From Bifidobacterium asteroides (GTDB lineage: Bacteria > Actinomycetota > Actinomycetes > Actinomycetales > Bifidobacteriaceae), in the NCBI RefSeq assembly GCF_003202695.1, contig NZ_QGLL01000001.1, forward strand, positions 1 through 64,000: a stretch of 64,000 nucleotides of DNA, in the 5' to 3' direction. Below the pieces are notes generated by a model that saw only the letters and a list, made by a program, of their open reading frames with translations, was not told where the DNA came from and did not search any database. The position numbers and the translations under genes are program-made. The number at the start of each line of letters is the position of its first letter. The stretch's first letter is position 1. Positions 17,290-26,538 of the stretch are shown here, in pieces.

Positions 17290-19711
17290 GATTGAGCTCC
17301 TTTCCGGTCCTGTGGTTGGCGGACATGTTCCTGAAGAATCCGGCGATGAATCCGCCCAGTCCCCGCCATAGATGGCCATTGGGGATGCGCACGATGGCCT
17401 CGACCATGGCCGTGTCGATCAGCCCGTTGGTCATCTTGGCCATAGCTCTGGGGGGCATGTTGAGCAGGAAGAGGGTGTTCAGGTCGGGATTGCCGGTCTT
17501 GGCTTCGTGGCGTCTCTCGCTCTTGGTCAGGAAGCTGGCCACGAACCGTGCCAGGGCGCTTCTGGAGTCCTTCCAGGATGAGAGCGGGTCGTTGACCCCG
17601 AAGGTGCTGACGGCGCCCTGTCGGACCACCGGATGGCCGAAGAGGGCCGCTAGGGCGGCATCGTCGACATCCTTGACTCGGCCGGTCAGGTAGGCGCCCA
17701 GAGCAGGGTCGGGACTCTGCGAATCGACGGTGCCCTGGACCGTCAGATGCTCGCTCAGCTCCATGTTGCGGGCGTCAGACCCGATCATGATGGTCCAGTC
17801 GCCGGACTCGACCTGCCAGGAGTTGCTGGCTGTGTCGAAGTGCCGGAAAGTCGTCTGATCAAAGTCGATGCGGACCTGGGTTGATTGACCGGACTCCAGG
17901 CTGACTTTCTTGAAGCCCTTCAGCTCGCGGACTGGCCTGAGCACACCACCCTTGGGCGCCTGGACGTAGAGCTGGGGGACAGTGGCCCCCTGTCTGTCCG
18001 AGTCGTTGGTCAGAGTGAAGGTGACCCCCTCGTCGTCCACGGACAGATCGGCGTAGGTGAAGTGTGCATAGGACAGGCCGTATCCGAAGGGGAAGCGTTC
18101 CTCTACGTCGGCGGTCAGGTAATAGCGGTAGCCGACGAAGGGGCCCTCCCGATAGATCGACTCGTGCGCAGGGTCTGGGTACCAGTCGGCGCTGGGGCAG
18201 TCGGCGTAGGACTTGGGCCAGGTTTCAGCCAGGTGGCCGGAGGGGTTGACCCGACCCGTCAGTATGTTCAGGGTGGCTGAGGCCCCAGCCTGTCCGGACA
18301 GTCCTATGTAGAGCACGGCATCGCACTGATCGAACCAGTCGGTGGTGACGGGGGAGCCCGCCACCAGGACGACCACCAGGGGCTTGTCCGTTGCGCCCAG
18401 GGCCTTGATCAGGTCGACCTGGTTGCCGGGAATGTCCATGTGGGAACGGTCTAGGCCCTCTGACTCGCTGCGCTCATCCAGGCCTACGCAGGCGACAATC
18501 ACGTCAGCTTGGCCAGCCGCAGCCACGGCCTGGTCGATCAAAGACCGGTTCTTCTCGCCATGGCGTTCGTAGCCCTGGCTGTAGGAGGCCAGCTCCAATC
18601 CGTCGCCGTTGCCCTGCCTGAGCAGATCCAGCATGCTTTCCTGCTTGGCTGCGTTGACCTTGGAAGATCCGGATCCTTGGAACCTTGGAGTCTCGGCCAT
18701 ATCCCCGACCAGGGCGACCCGGGTGCCGGCGGCCAGTGGCAGGCATCCCTTCTGGTTGGCCAGAAGAACCGCGGATCCTTCGGCGATGCTCCTTGCCACC
18801 TGATGGTGGTCCTGTATCTGGTCCGTGGTCAGGCTCCCATCGGAGTCCATGTCGGCGTGGTAGGTCAGCTTGGCCAATTGCGCTACCTCTTCGGCCCGGG
18901 CATTCAGGTCGGTTTCGTCCAGGCTGCCCTCCTGCACGGCTTTGGCTATCTGGCGGACGGAGTCGTATCCGGCCTGAGGCATTTCAAGGGAGGAGCCATT
19001 GGCAGCTGCGGCGACAGCACTGTTGGAGCCGCCCCAATCCGAGACCACCATTCCGTCGAAGCCCCACTCGTTGCGCAGGATATCCTTGAGCAGGTGGGCA
19101 TTCTCGTTGGCATAGGTACCGTTGACCATGTTGTAAGAGGTCATGATGGCCCAGGGGTGGGCCTGGCGCACGGCGATCTCGAATCCGGTCAGATAGAGTT
19201 CACGCATAGTGCGCTCATCTACTACGGAGTCGGATGCCTGTCGGCGCAGCTCCTGGCTGTTCATGGCAAAGTGCTTGGGGGTGGCGGCCACGCCCTGGGA
19301 CTGGATGCCTTCGATCAGGCCTGCAGCCATACGACCGGCCACTTGGGGGTCTTCGGAATAGTATTCAAAGTTTCTGCCGCACAGGGGGTTGCGCTTGATG
19401 TTCATGCCCGGGCCCAGGACCATGTTGACGCCCAAGCTTCTGGCCTCGTTGCCCAGCGCCTGACCCATGGTCTTGGCTAGCTCCGGATCCCATGAGCAGG
19501 CCACGGTGCCGGCTGTGGGGAAGCAGGTAGCGGGCTTGGACTTGCCCATGCCCAGATTGTCCCCTGATCCGGTCTGGCGGCGCAGACCATGCGGGCCGTC
19601 GCTCAGGACCATGCTCGGGATGCCTGCCCTCTTCAGGGCGCGGGTCGCCCAAGTGGATTTTCCGGAGAGCAGCGATGCCCGTTCCAGAACTGTTAGATCC
19701 TTGACTTCCAT
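17282..19711 (-). CDS. Glycoside hydrolase family 3 beta-glucosidase-like enzyme
   Basis: This 809-residue cytoplasmic enzyme has no signal peptide. The order is the classical one: N-terminal TIM-barrel domain with RNFEYYSEDP, KHFAMNSQE (about 146-154) and the nucleophile Asp225 in VVSDWGG; then the alpha/beta sandwich with the acid/base candidate Glu in DERSESEGLDRS; then a fibronectin III-like domain (VPQLYVQAPKG, ELKGFKKVSLESGQS). About 130 extra C-terminal residues follow. GH3 enzymes release beta-linked glucose (or xylose, GlcNAc) from the non-reducing end; the precise substrate is not readable. The downstream GtrA gene overlaps its stop. Confidence 0.88.
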   Translation of the reverse strand: MEVKDLTVLERASLLSGKSTWATRALKRAGIPSMVLSDGPHGLRRQTGSGDNLGMGKSKPATCFPTAGTVACSWDPELAKTMGQALGNEARSLGVNMVLGPGMNIKRNPLCGRNFEYYSEDPQVAGRMAAGLIEGIQSQGVAATPKHFAMNSQELRRQASDSVVDERTMRELYLTGFEIAVRQAHPWAIMTSYNMVNGTYANENAHLLKDILRNEWGFDGMVVSDWGGSNSAVAAAANGSSLEMPQAGYDSVRQIAKAVQEGSLDETDLNARAEEVAQLAKLTYHADMDSDGSLTTDQIQDHHQVARSIAEGSAVLLANQKGCLPLAAGTRVALVGDMAETPRFQGSGSSKVNAAKQESMLDLLRQGNGDGLELASYSQGYERHGEKNRSLIDQAVAAAGQADVIVACVGLDERSESEGLDRSHMDIPGNQVDLIKALGATDKPLVVVLVAGSPVTTDWFDQCDAVLYIGLSGQAGASATLNILTGRVNPSGHLAETWPKSYADCPSADWYPDPAHESIYREGPFVGYRYYLTADVEERFPFGYGLSYAHFTYADLSVDDEGVTFTLTNDSDRQGATVPQLYVQAPKGGVLRPVRELKGFKKVSLESGQSTQVRIDFDQTTFRHFDTASNSWQVESGDWTIMIGSDARNMELSEHLTVQGTVDSQSPDPALGAYLTGRVKDVDDAALAALFGHPVVRQGAVSTFGVNDPLSSWKDSRSALARFVASFLTKSERRHEAKTGNPDLNTLFLLNMPPRAMAKMTNGLIDTAMVEAIVRIPNGHLWRGLGGFIAGFFRNMSANHRTGKELNHE

Positions 19712-19896
19712 AGTGTTCCTTTTCCGTGACGGGGGTTAGTCCTGCGGCGGGAGCCCTCGTTGCTTCCACGATCGGCCTCGAATTGGTGCTGGATTTCATT
19801 ATTCGCCGACTGCCGAGGTCTGTTCGGGCGGGTTGCATAACCTGTTGTTTTCCCGGCATGGGTGCGCTGTCTGTACGCCAACAGGTGTGCTGATCC

Positions 19897-19937
19897 GCCC
19901 CCCGGCGGAAGGTGTATAAGTCCTTCCGGCGGGGGGC
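19897..19937 (-). terminator. Strong hairpin downstream of membrane GH3 gene
   Basis: A 16-bp stem with a single mismatch (19897-19912 against 19922-19937) and a 9-nt loop lies 19 nt beyond the stop of the membrane-anchored GH3 gene. It is very GC-rich and lacks a T-run, common for terminators of this group. It separates the two GH3 genes, so the cytoplasmic GH3 gene probably has its own promoter in 19712-19896. Confidence 0.75.
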
Positions 19938-19956
19938 AAATCAACTGAGGTGGAGA

Positions 19957-22944
19957 TCAGGCCGTTGGCCCATGGTCAGGGCTATTCTCCGACGGCGTGG
20001 TCTCCATGCTGGCCGGATCCTGGGCGCGGGTCTGTCGGGCATCGTCCGCCAGGTCGCTCAGCGTGCTCACATCGACAGCGCTGCGCCGTGCCTTGAATCT
20101 TCTGAAGGTCAGGTACTCCAGGGCCAGGAAGATCAGAGCCAGCACAGCAAGCGCCACATAAAGGGCGATCTGCCAGGTCGGGGTCTGTACCTTCGGGTCG
20201 CCGCTGGCGTACTTGTATCCATGCACGACTGTGTAGAGGATGTTATGGCTGGCCTGGCGCATGGCCTTGACCGAGGTGGCGCTCTTGTCTTTGACGTGGT
20301 TGGTTACATCCGTGGTAGCCAGCATAGCGTCGTTGCCGTTGCGGATCAGCTGATCGGCGTTCTGATATCCGTAGACGCCGAAGTAGTCGGTCAGCACCAT
20401 GCCACGGAAGCCCCATTCGCCGCGCAGCACCTCCTTCATCAGTGGCGCATAGGCTCCGGCATAGGTTGTGCCGATGTAGTTGAGTGAACTCATCGCAGCC
20501 TGAGCACCGCCATTGACCACAGCCATTTGGAAGGGCTTCAGATAGATCTCGCGAATGGTCTGTTCATTGATCCAGGTAGCTAGCATGTTGAGGCGGTTGG
20601 TCTCCTGCTCGTTTAGAGCGAAGTGCTTCATGAACGCATAGACACCCTTGGATTTGGCTCCGGCGACCTCGTTGGAGCCCATGACGGCGTTGATTTGCGG
20701 ATCCTCTGAGAAATATTCGAAGTTTCTGCCGGCAAAGGCGCTGCGGTGGATGTTGAAAGCTGGTGCATACCAACCGGAAACATCCATGTCATGGGCCATG
20801 GTGCCAATCATCCTGCCATATTCAGAGGCCAGGTCCGGATTCCAGGTGCAGGCCATGGAAGTTGAAGACGGGAAGCCCAGAGATCCGACCTTAGTGAAGT
20901 TGTTGTTCAGCGCAGCAGGTCCATCGGCATCAGTTAGCTCGATCTTGCCGATGCCTTTGACCGGTTGTGTCCCATACCCGCTCATAGCGATCAGGCTATC
21001 CATGTCCTTGACGCTGAGCTGGTCCAGGAGCTTTTCCCACATGGGGTCTTCATAGGACTTGTTGCGCAGCTGATAAAGCCTGATGCCGTTGCGGGCTCCC
21101 GTTGTAGGCATTGCGTCATCGGCCTTATCCAGCTTCTTGGGATGATAATTGTCATTATTCAGGAACCTGGCCTTTGCTTGCTCGGGCATGTCAGTGCTCT
21201 TTGGCGCTGCTGTGGCTTCTGCATAGTTGGCAAAATGACCAGCACGCGACAAGTAGGTCACGTTGCCTTTCAAATCGCCGAAATGATTGGTTGCCGCGAC
21301 CTTATCGACTGAACGTGGATTGCTCTGGTTGTAGATGACGGATTTATTGATTGCAATAGCGTCCGACATAATGGGTCGATGGGAATCAGAGCGGATCGAG
21401 ATTTCGTAGTTCCCCTGATCAAGTACGTAGGCCTTCTCCTGGTTGGCATCGTAAGAGGCCATATCCTCATCCTTGAAGGAGATAGGAATGGTCTGACTCT
21501 CTCCAGGCTTTAGGACCTTGGTCTTTTTGAAGGAGATCAGGTTTGCGCTGGCCTTCTCGATGCCGCCATCGGTGTATGGCGGATCGAAGTAGACTTCGAC
21601 TGCGTCACGGCCGCTCGTTGTGCCTTTGTTGGTTACTGTCACATCGAAAGAGATTTTCCCGTTGTCGTGTTTGATGGGGCTCATACGCTGGGTGAAGCTC
21701 GTGTATGACAGGCCATATCCGAAGGGGTACTGGACCATCTGGTCGTAGTTGATCAGGCCTTCTTTGGCGGCTGTTTCCCAGAACCTGTACCCGACATAGA
21801 TGCCCTCGTTGTAGTTGACGAAGGTGGGAGTAACGGTTTGTGGCTTGCCAGTGAATCCGGTGTAGGTAGCCTGATGGTCATCCATGTTGGTATATGTGAA
21901 TGAACCAAAATTATGATAAGTCGGTGTTGCGCTCAGGTCGCGCACGAAAGTGTCTGAAGTCCTTCCCGAAGGGTTGGTTGTGCCTTTGATTACTTCGCCC
22001 AAAGCCGTAAATCCAGCTTGCCCCGGGGGCGGGCACCAGAGGACGGACTTGATCTGGGGATATTGACCCACAAAGTTCAGATTGAACGCATTCGCGCCAT
22101 TGTAGACCAGAACGACTTTGTCGAAAGTACCGGTAACTTTGGCGATCATGTCCTTCTCGGGCTTGGACAACTCCAAGAAGCTCTGGCCGTTTTTGAAATC
22201 GGGAGCAGATTTATCGTTGTCATGGTAAGTGATGCCCTTGGCTTTCATGTTCATCGGAAGATCGGCACCTTCTCCGCCGACTCTGCCGATGACGACGATG
22301 GCGGTATCGGAGAAGTGCGCAGCATTGTCCATGAGCTTCTTGGAATATTTTGTAGCGTCTGGTTCCGGCAGTGTCCAATCCTGGGCGAACATGCCTACGG
22401 TCGGTCGGTCGGCACGGTAGTGCTTGTAGAAGTCGGACAGCTCGATGTTGGTCTTCAAACCTGACTGGTGAAGACCGTCAAGCAGGCTGGTGGTGGGATT
22501 ATCGGCCGACATGGAGCCGGATCCTGTGCCGCCGTAGACGGGGTTGGTCGAGGCCCAGCCGAAGACGTTGACCTTCTGCTCTTCCAGAGGTAACGCATGA
22601 TCGGTGTTCTGCAGCAGGGTGATTGACTCGCGTTGGATATTCTTGGCCAAATTCCTGGCTGCAGTCACCGTCGCAGGCTGTAGCTCATGTTTGCTGGTGG
22701 ACTTGGTGATCAGGTTGGACAGGGGTCCCAGAAGCATGGTCGCCAGAGCCACAACGACAGCTACGAAGGCCACCAGCCAGGACTGGGAGTGGATCATCTT
22801 CCGGTTGGCTACGTTTTTGACGGTGTGCTTGTTCACTGCGACTGTGATCAGCAGTGCCAGTATCAGAAAGACGCCGATGACCGTCAACTGCGGAATCAGC
22901 GACTTGAGTACGGCGACCACATCGCTCAGATTAATGTTGAGCAT
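19957..22944 (-). CDS. Membrane-anchored GH3 enzyme with swapped domain order
   Basis: This 995-residue protein has two N-terminal membrane helices (about 11-35 and 52-75) and one near the C-terminus (about residues 925-950). Between them the GH3 domains are in reverse order: the alpha/beta sandwich comes first (ESITLLQNTDHALPL, acid/base candidate Glu in GGEGADLP), then the fibronectin III-like domain, and last the TIM barrel with RNFEYFSEDP, KHFALNEQE and the nucleophile Asp in MVLTDYFG. Reversed GH3 enzymes are known (for example in Ruminococcus albus and other bifidobacteria). The large part is probably extracellular and held at the membrane, so it could trim beta-glucosides before uptake. 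The C-terminal tail is acidic and cytoplasmic or wall-facing. Confidence 0.85.
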   Translation of the reverse strand: MLNINLSDVVAVLKSLIPQLTVIGVFLILALLITVAVNKHTVKNVANRKMIHSQSWLVAFVAVVVALATMLLGPLSNLITKSTSKHELQPATVTAARNLAKNIQRESITLLQNTDHALPLEEQKVNVFGWASTNPVYGGTGSGSMSADNPTTSLLDGLHQSGLKTNIELSDFYKHYRADRPTVGMFAQDWTLPEPDATKYSKKLMDNAAHFSDTAIVVIGRVGGEGADLPMNMKAKGITYHDNDKSAPDFKNGQSFLELSKPEKDMIAKVTGTFDKVVLVYNGANAFNLNFVGQYPQIKSVLWCPPPGQAGFTALGEVIKGTTNPSGRTSDTFVRDLSATPTYHNFGSFTYTNMDDHQATYTGFTGKPQTVTPTFVNYNEGIYVGYRFWETAAKEGLINYDQMVQYPFGYGLSYTSFTQRMSPIKHDNGKISFDVTVTNKGTTSGRDAVEVYFDPPYTDGGIEKASANLISFKKTKVLKPGESQTIPISFKDEDMASYDANQEKAYVLDQGNYEISIRSDSHRPIMSDAIAINKSVIYNQSNPRSVDKVAATNHFGDLKGNVTYLSRAGHFANYAEATAAPKSTDMPEQAKARFLNNDNYHPKKLDKADDAMPTTGARNGIRLYQLRNKSYEDPMWEKLLDQLSVKDMDSLIAMSGYGTQPVKGIGKIELTDADGPAALNNNFTKVGSLGFPSSTSMACTWNPDLASEYGRMIGTMAHDMDVSGWYAPAFNIHRSAFAGRNFEYFSEDPQINAVMGSNEVAGAKSKGVYAFMKHFALNEQETNRLNMLATWINEQTIREIYLKPFQMAVVNGGAQAAMSSLNYIGTTYAGAYAPLMKEVLRGEWGFRGMVLTDYFGVYGYQNADQLIRNGNDAMLATTDVTNHVKDKSATSVKAMRQASHNILYTVVHGYKYASGDPKVQTPTWQIALYVALAVLALIFLALEYLTFRRFKARRSAVDVSTLSDLADDARQTRAQDPASMETTPSENSPDHGPTA

Positions 22945-23287
22945 GTTCGCTACTTTCTTCCGTTCTCTGCCGAAGCTTCACCCGGTCACGACTATGGACC
23001 GGTCACGAAGTAGACGGAGCATTTGAGCTGTGATCCGCCTCCTGGGTGGGCGAGCGACCTTCAGCTGCATCGACACGCCTTTATGCCACGATTCCAGTCA
23101 ACCATTCATGAGCTTTTTTATGGCAGTACATGCGTGAATTGTCGAATTTGCCGCATAACCTGATCTGATTTGCGATGTATGTTGACGAATATGCAATGCC
23201 ATATGTGACCGGCGCCTAGAGAAGGAATCGCAAATCCGGCGCTCATAAAGGCCTATGTCATGGGAACGGATTTTCTGATCCCAGAAA
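22945..23287. other. Intergenic region upstream of membrane GH3 gene
   Basis: This 343-bp spacer lies between the LacI regulator gene and the membrane GH3 gene, both on the minus strand. It is AT-rich in the middle (about 23100-23210) and must contain the GH3 promoter. A small inverted repeat (GGGA / TCCC ends, about 23261-23281) right after the regulator stop could be a weak terminator. I find no AACGTT-type operator here. Confidence 0.4.
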
Positions 23288-24331
23288 TCACTCTGCTTTC
23301 AAGATTCCGGTCGATTCGCGTTCGATCAGGTGGCCTGGCAGCTCCACCAGCTTGTTCCAGTCAGCAGTCCGGCCGCGTCCTTGATCAATGTCGTCGATTT
23401 CCGTTTTCAGTAGATCAAAGGCCTTTTCCCCTGCCTTGAAGAAATCCTGGTGGATCGTCGTCAGAGAGGGGTTCCATATCTTGGCGATAGGATGGTCGTC
23501 GAAGCCTGCTACTGATACATCTTCGGGCACCCGACGGCCCACATCGTTAAGTCCACGGATGATGCCCATGCCGATCTCGTCATTGCCGGCGAAGATGGCG
23601 GTTACGTCAGGCTTCCTTCCCAATGCCGCCCCTATGCGTTTGCCGGAATCAGGATCCCAATCAGCCTTTATGGGTGCTGGCGCCGGCACTCCGGCATCCT
23701 CGCAGGCGGATCTCCAACCTGCCAAGCGGCTATACCCGCCAGCGCCTCCGGGAATGCTGACGTGATACACGGTTTTATGCCCCAGCCCTAAGAGATAGGA
23801 GGTCATCGCATACCCTCCATCGCGCTCCTGCATGGAAATTTGAGTGACATCCGGCTTCCGGTTGCCGGCTATGAGAATGATGGGCAGGTCCTTGTTTATA
23901 TAGGCGAAAGCATCGTCGCTGACTTGGTCGTAGTCAAGGAGCACAATGCCTGCTGGATTCTGGTCCAGAATCGATTGGATGCGTTGGCGTGACTGCTCGC
24001 CAGCCTCTGTGCTAAGGACACCGATATTTAGGGTGTATCCTGCCTTTTGCGCTCTCTCTTCGATGCCGAAGATGGTCTGAGACTGGCCGAATAAAGTGGT
24101 ATTTGTCGATAGAACAGCGATGGTCTTGGTCCGCTCCTTGACCAAGGCTCTAGCGATGGGATTGGGTCGATAGCGCAGGAGTTTCACTGCCTTGGCGATT
24201 CTGTCGCGTTTTTCCTTGCTGACCCGTTCTGGGCTGTTCAGATACCGGGACACGGTGGGGACCGAAACCTGGGCCAGGACAGCGACATCTTTGATGGATG
24301 CCGGTTTATTGTGATCGACCGTCCTAGCCAT
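23288..24331 (-). CDS. LacI-family transcriptional regulator
   Basis: This protein of about 347 residues has the LacI helix-turn-helix SIKDVAVLAQVSVPTVSRYLN near its N-terminus with the hinge KLLRYRPNPIARAL, then a periplasmic-binding-protein-like sugar sensor (FAGNDEIGMGIIRGL, VAGFDDHPIAKIWNPSLTTI). It probably represses the adjacent importer and glycosidase genes and releases them on binding an imported sugar. The start at 24331 (MARTVDHN) is chosen because GGGAG lies 5 nt before it; ATGs up to 24349 are in frame. It follows the transporter genes after a strong terminator-like hairpin. Confidence 0.92.
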   Translation of the reverse strand: MARTVDHNKPASIKDVAVLAQVSVPTVSRYLNSPERVSKEKRDRIAKAVKLLRYRPNPIARALVKERTKTIAVLSTNTTLFGQSQTIFGIEERAQKAGYTLNIGVLSTEAGEQSRQRIQSILDQNPAGIVLLDYDQVSDDAFAYINKDLPIILIAGNRKPDVTQISMQERDGGYAMTSYLLGLGHKTVYHVSIPGGAGGYSRLAGWRSACEDAGVPAPAPIKADWDPDSGKRIGAALGRKPDVTAIFAGNDEIGMGIIRGLNDVGRRVPEDVSVAGFDDHPIAKIWNPSLTTIHQDFFKAGEKAFDLLKTEIDDIDQGRGRTADWNKLVELPGHLIERESTGILKAE

Positions 24332-24488
24332 ACCAACTCCCATACCCATATGCCCGTCTCATGTCTGACCATCGGATGAGATGGATGCATATCTGCAGAA
24401 TCAGACTGACGGATCGGCATCTGTTTGTCCGTCCTTTTGGCCGACCGCCGCTGTCGACTGGTTTACGGCCACTTTTTATAGTACATGG

Positions 24489-24544
24489 GGAGGCCGGACG
24501 CGGGCGGCGTTGTGCTGATACCCTGCCGCCAGCGTCCGGCCTCC
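24489..24544 (-). terminator. Long hairpin downstream of sugar permease genes
   Basis: A perfect 13-bp stem (24489-24501 with 24532-24544), extended inside by GGCGGC / GCCGCC, lies 10 nt after the stop of the second permease gene. It is a convincing terminator and separates the transporter operon from the regulator gene. Confidence 0.8.
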
Positions 24545-24553
24545 TGTTTTGGT

Positions 24554-25441
24554 TTACTTCACTGCTCCACCGGTGATGCCCGAGATGATCTTACGCTGTG
24601 CCAGAGCGAAGATGATCAACAATGGCAAGCTCATCAGAATGATGTAGGCGAAGATCAGATGCCAGTTGTTCAAGTACAGACCTGCAGAGGCAACGTTGTA
24701 AAGGTTCAGCGGCAGCAGATCCATCTTGCCGGAAAGTATGAAGAGCGAGTAGAAGACGTCGTTCCAGATATAGAGAGTGACCAGAATGGTCGCCGTAGCG
24801 AGCGTCGGTCCTAGGAGGGGAAGGATGATCGTGAAGAATATCCTCATGGGGCTGGCTCCGTCCATGCGTGCGGCCTCCTCAAGAGAAATCGGTATTGTGC
24901 GGATGAATCCAGTGACGAAGAAGATGACCGTGGACAGGTAGATTCCGACGTAGACCCCGATCATTCCCAGAGCCGTTCCTGACAGGCCGATGATCTTGAG
25001 CAGCATCATAACGGTCACTACTGCCGGAGGCAGAACAAGGCCGGAGATGGAAAGGGCGTACACCACAGTCATTGGCTTGGTGGCTCGACGGGCAAGTACC
25101 CAGGATGCCATAGAGCCCAGCAACAGGGCCAGAAAAACCGAGGGCACTGTTACGATCACCGATCCGAAGAAGGCCTTGATCATTTTGCCGTCGGTGATGA
25201 CGGTTGAGAAGTTCTGCAAAAGCTGCCAATGGCTGGGCAGACTCATTGTGGGGCGGATCGCCTCGGCCTGGCTTTTGCCGGCAGTAACGATCAGAAGCCA
25301 GAAGGGGACGCCTAAAAGGATCAGCATGACCAGAACCACCAGCGCTGCATGGATGATCGCTCCGGTTTTCGATCGCTTGTTCAACGTCGCGCTGCTTTGA
25401 GCCGGGGTGGTTGTATCCGGCGTGTAGGTTGCCGATGTCAT
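24554..25441 (-). CDS. Sugar ABC transporter permease (MalG-type)
   Basis: This protein of about 295 residues has six membrane helices and the ATPase-contact EAA loop EEAARMDGASPMRIFFTIILP. The polar N-terminus is short. It pairs with the MalF-type permease, whose stop it overlaps by 4 nt (ATGA), so the start at 25441 is firm even though the frame is open upstream. The substrate is an oligosaccharide delivered by the neighbouring lipoprotein. No ATPase gene is in the cluster; as in most bifidobacterial sugar importers a shared MsmK-type ATPase elsewhere is expected. Confidence 0.92.
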   Translation of the reverse strand: MTSATYTPDTTTPAQSSATLNKRSKTGAIIHAALVVLVMLILLGVPFWLLIVTAGKSQAEAIRPTMSLPSHWQLLQNFSTVITDGKMIKAFFGSVIVTVPSVFLALLLGSMASWVLARRATKPMTVVYALSISGLVLPPAVVTVMMLLKIIGLSGTALGMIGVYVGIYLSTVIFFVTGFIRTIPISLEEAARMDGASPMRIFFTIILPLLGPTLATATILVTLYIWNDVFYSLFILSGKMDLLPLNLYNVASAGLYLNNWHLIFAYIILMSLPLLIIFALAQRKIISGITGGAVK

Positions 25442-26394
25442 AGGATTTTTGCCTCTCTTCTCCGTAGGTAGATGATCAGGGGGATGGCGATGATCATCAC
25501 CATGACAAACAGGACCAGGCTCATGGTTGTCGACTGCGAGTAGAGTCCCTGGCCGAAGGTTCTCCAAATGAAGATGTTCAGTATCTCTGTGGATCCGCCA
25601 GGTCCTCCTCCTGTGGTCGCCTGGACGATGTCGAAGCCGTTCATGGAACCCAGGAGTGACGTGGCGACATTGAAAGTAAAGGCCGGTGCCAACAGCGGGA
25701 ACTTGATCTTCCAGAATATCTGGCGTTTGCTTGCACCATCGATGCTTGCAGCTTCGAGAACGTCCGAATCGATGGTTTTGAGCCCAGCCAGGAAGATCAG
25801 CATGGACAAGCCCATCCATTTCCATCCGTGGATGGCTGCGACGAGCACGATGGTCCATGTGGTGTTGCCCAGCCAGGCCACGTCGACTGTCTGTCCCAGG
25901 AAGAAAGAGAGAATCTGATTGAGGGCGCCGTCGGATTTGAGCACAGCCTGCCATATGTAGCCGACGGCCAAGGCTGACATGATGACCGGTACGAAGAACA
26001 TGACCCGTGCGAATCTGTTGATACGGGTGTCCTCTTCGAGAAAGACCGCCAGGATCAGACCAAAAGTGTTCTGGAATATGGCTACGAGAATGGCATAGAC
26101 CAGGGTGATGCGCAGATCCCGCATCAGGGTGCCCGAACGGAACAGATCGACGAAATTGCTTACCCCGTTGAAATCAATCGTCTTGCCGAAGGCCGACCAA
26201 TTGGTGAATGCGTAGATGAAATTCATGATCGTCGGGATGAAGAAGAAAATCAGCAAGACTACAAATGCCGGAATGACGAATTGCAGCGGGTAGTTCTGCT
26301 TCATGAGCGTTTTGATGGGATTGACGGGGGTGATCGATCTGTTCCTTCTTCGCCCTCCGTGAGGTGTGACCCCCTCGGTTGCATGGTTTACCAT
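25438..26394 (-). CDS. Sugar ABC transporter permease (MalF-type)
   Basis: This protein of about 318 residues has six helices, the EAA loop EAASIDGASKRQIFWKIKFP and a Gly-rich TTGGGPGGSTEIL segment typical of MalF/UgpA permeases. It forms the channel heterodimer with the following MalG-type protein. Two starts are possible: ATG at 26427 or ATG at 26394. Both have only loosely spaced purine-rich sites; the latter (MVNHATEG) is slightly preferred because of the AAGGA upstream. It lies behind the binding-protein gene with a hairpin between them. Confidence 0.9.
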   Translation of the reverse strand: MVNHATEGVTPHGGRRRNRSITPVNPIKTLMKQNYPLQFVIPAFVVLLIFFFIPTIMNFIYAFTNWSAFGKTIDFNGVSNFVDLFRSGTLMRDLRITLVYAILVAIFQNTFGLILAVFLEEDTRINRFARVMFFVPVIMSALAVGYIWQAVLKSDGALNQILSFFLGQTVDVAWLGNTTWTIVLVAAIHGWKWMGLSMLIFLAGLKTIDSDVLEAASIDGASKRQIFWKIKFPLLAPAFTFNVATSLLGSMNGFDIVQATTGGGPGGSTEILNIFIWRTFGQGLYSQSTTMSLVLFVMVMIIAIPLIIYLRRREAKIL

Positions 26395-26479
26395 ACTTAT
26401 CTGCTTTTCCTTCCATGAGATGGGCATCAGGATCAGAAGCTCCGGTCCTGATGCTCATCAGATGCCGTGCATGATGACC

Positions 26480-26519
26480 GCTTCCGGCTGTTGTCGTGAT
26501 ACATGCAGCTACCGGAAGC
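26480..26519 (-). terminator. Intercistronic hairpin after the binding-protein gene
   Basis: Eight-bp arms GCTTCCGG (26480-26487) and CCGGAAGC (26512-26519) lie 20 nt after the binding-protein stop. Hairpins at this place commonly act as partial terminators or 3'-end protectors, giving more binding protein than permease. Confidence 0.6.
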
Positions 26520-26538
26520 AGGACAAAGACAGGAGTCT

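Noticed and set aside
18509-19480. 323-codon plus-strand frame
   Set aside because: It is antisense to the cytoplasmic GH3 gene with conserved catalytic motifs on the other strand.
25442-25954. 170-codon N-terminal extension of the MalG-type permease frame
   Set aside because: It overlaps the MalF-type gene in another frame; the ATGA overlap at 25438-25441 fixes the true start.
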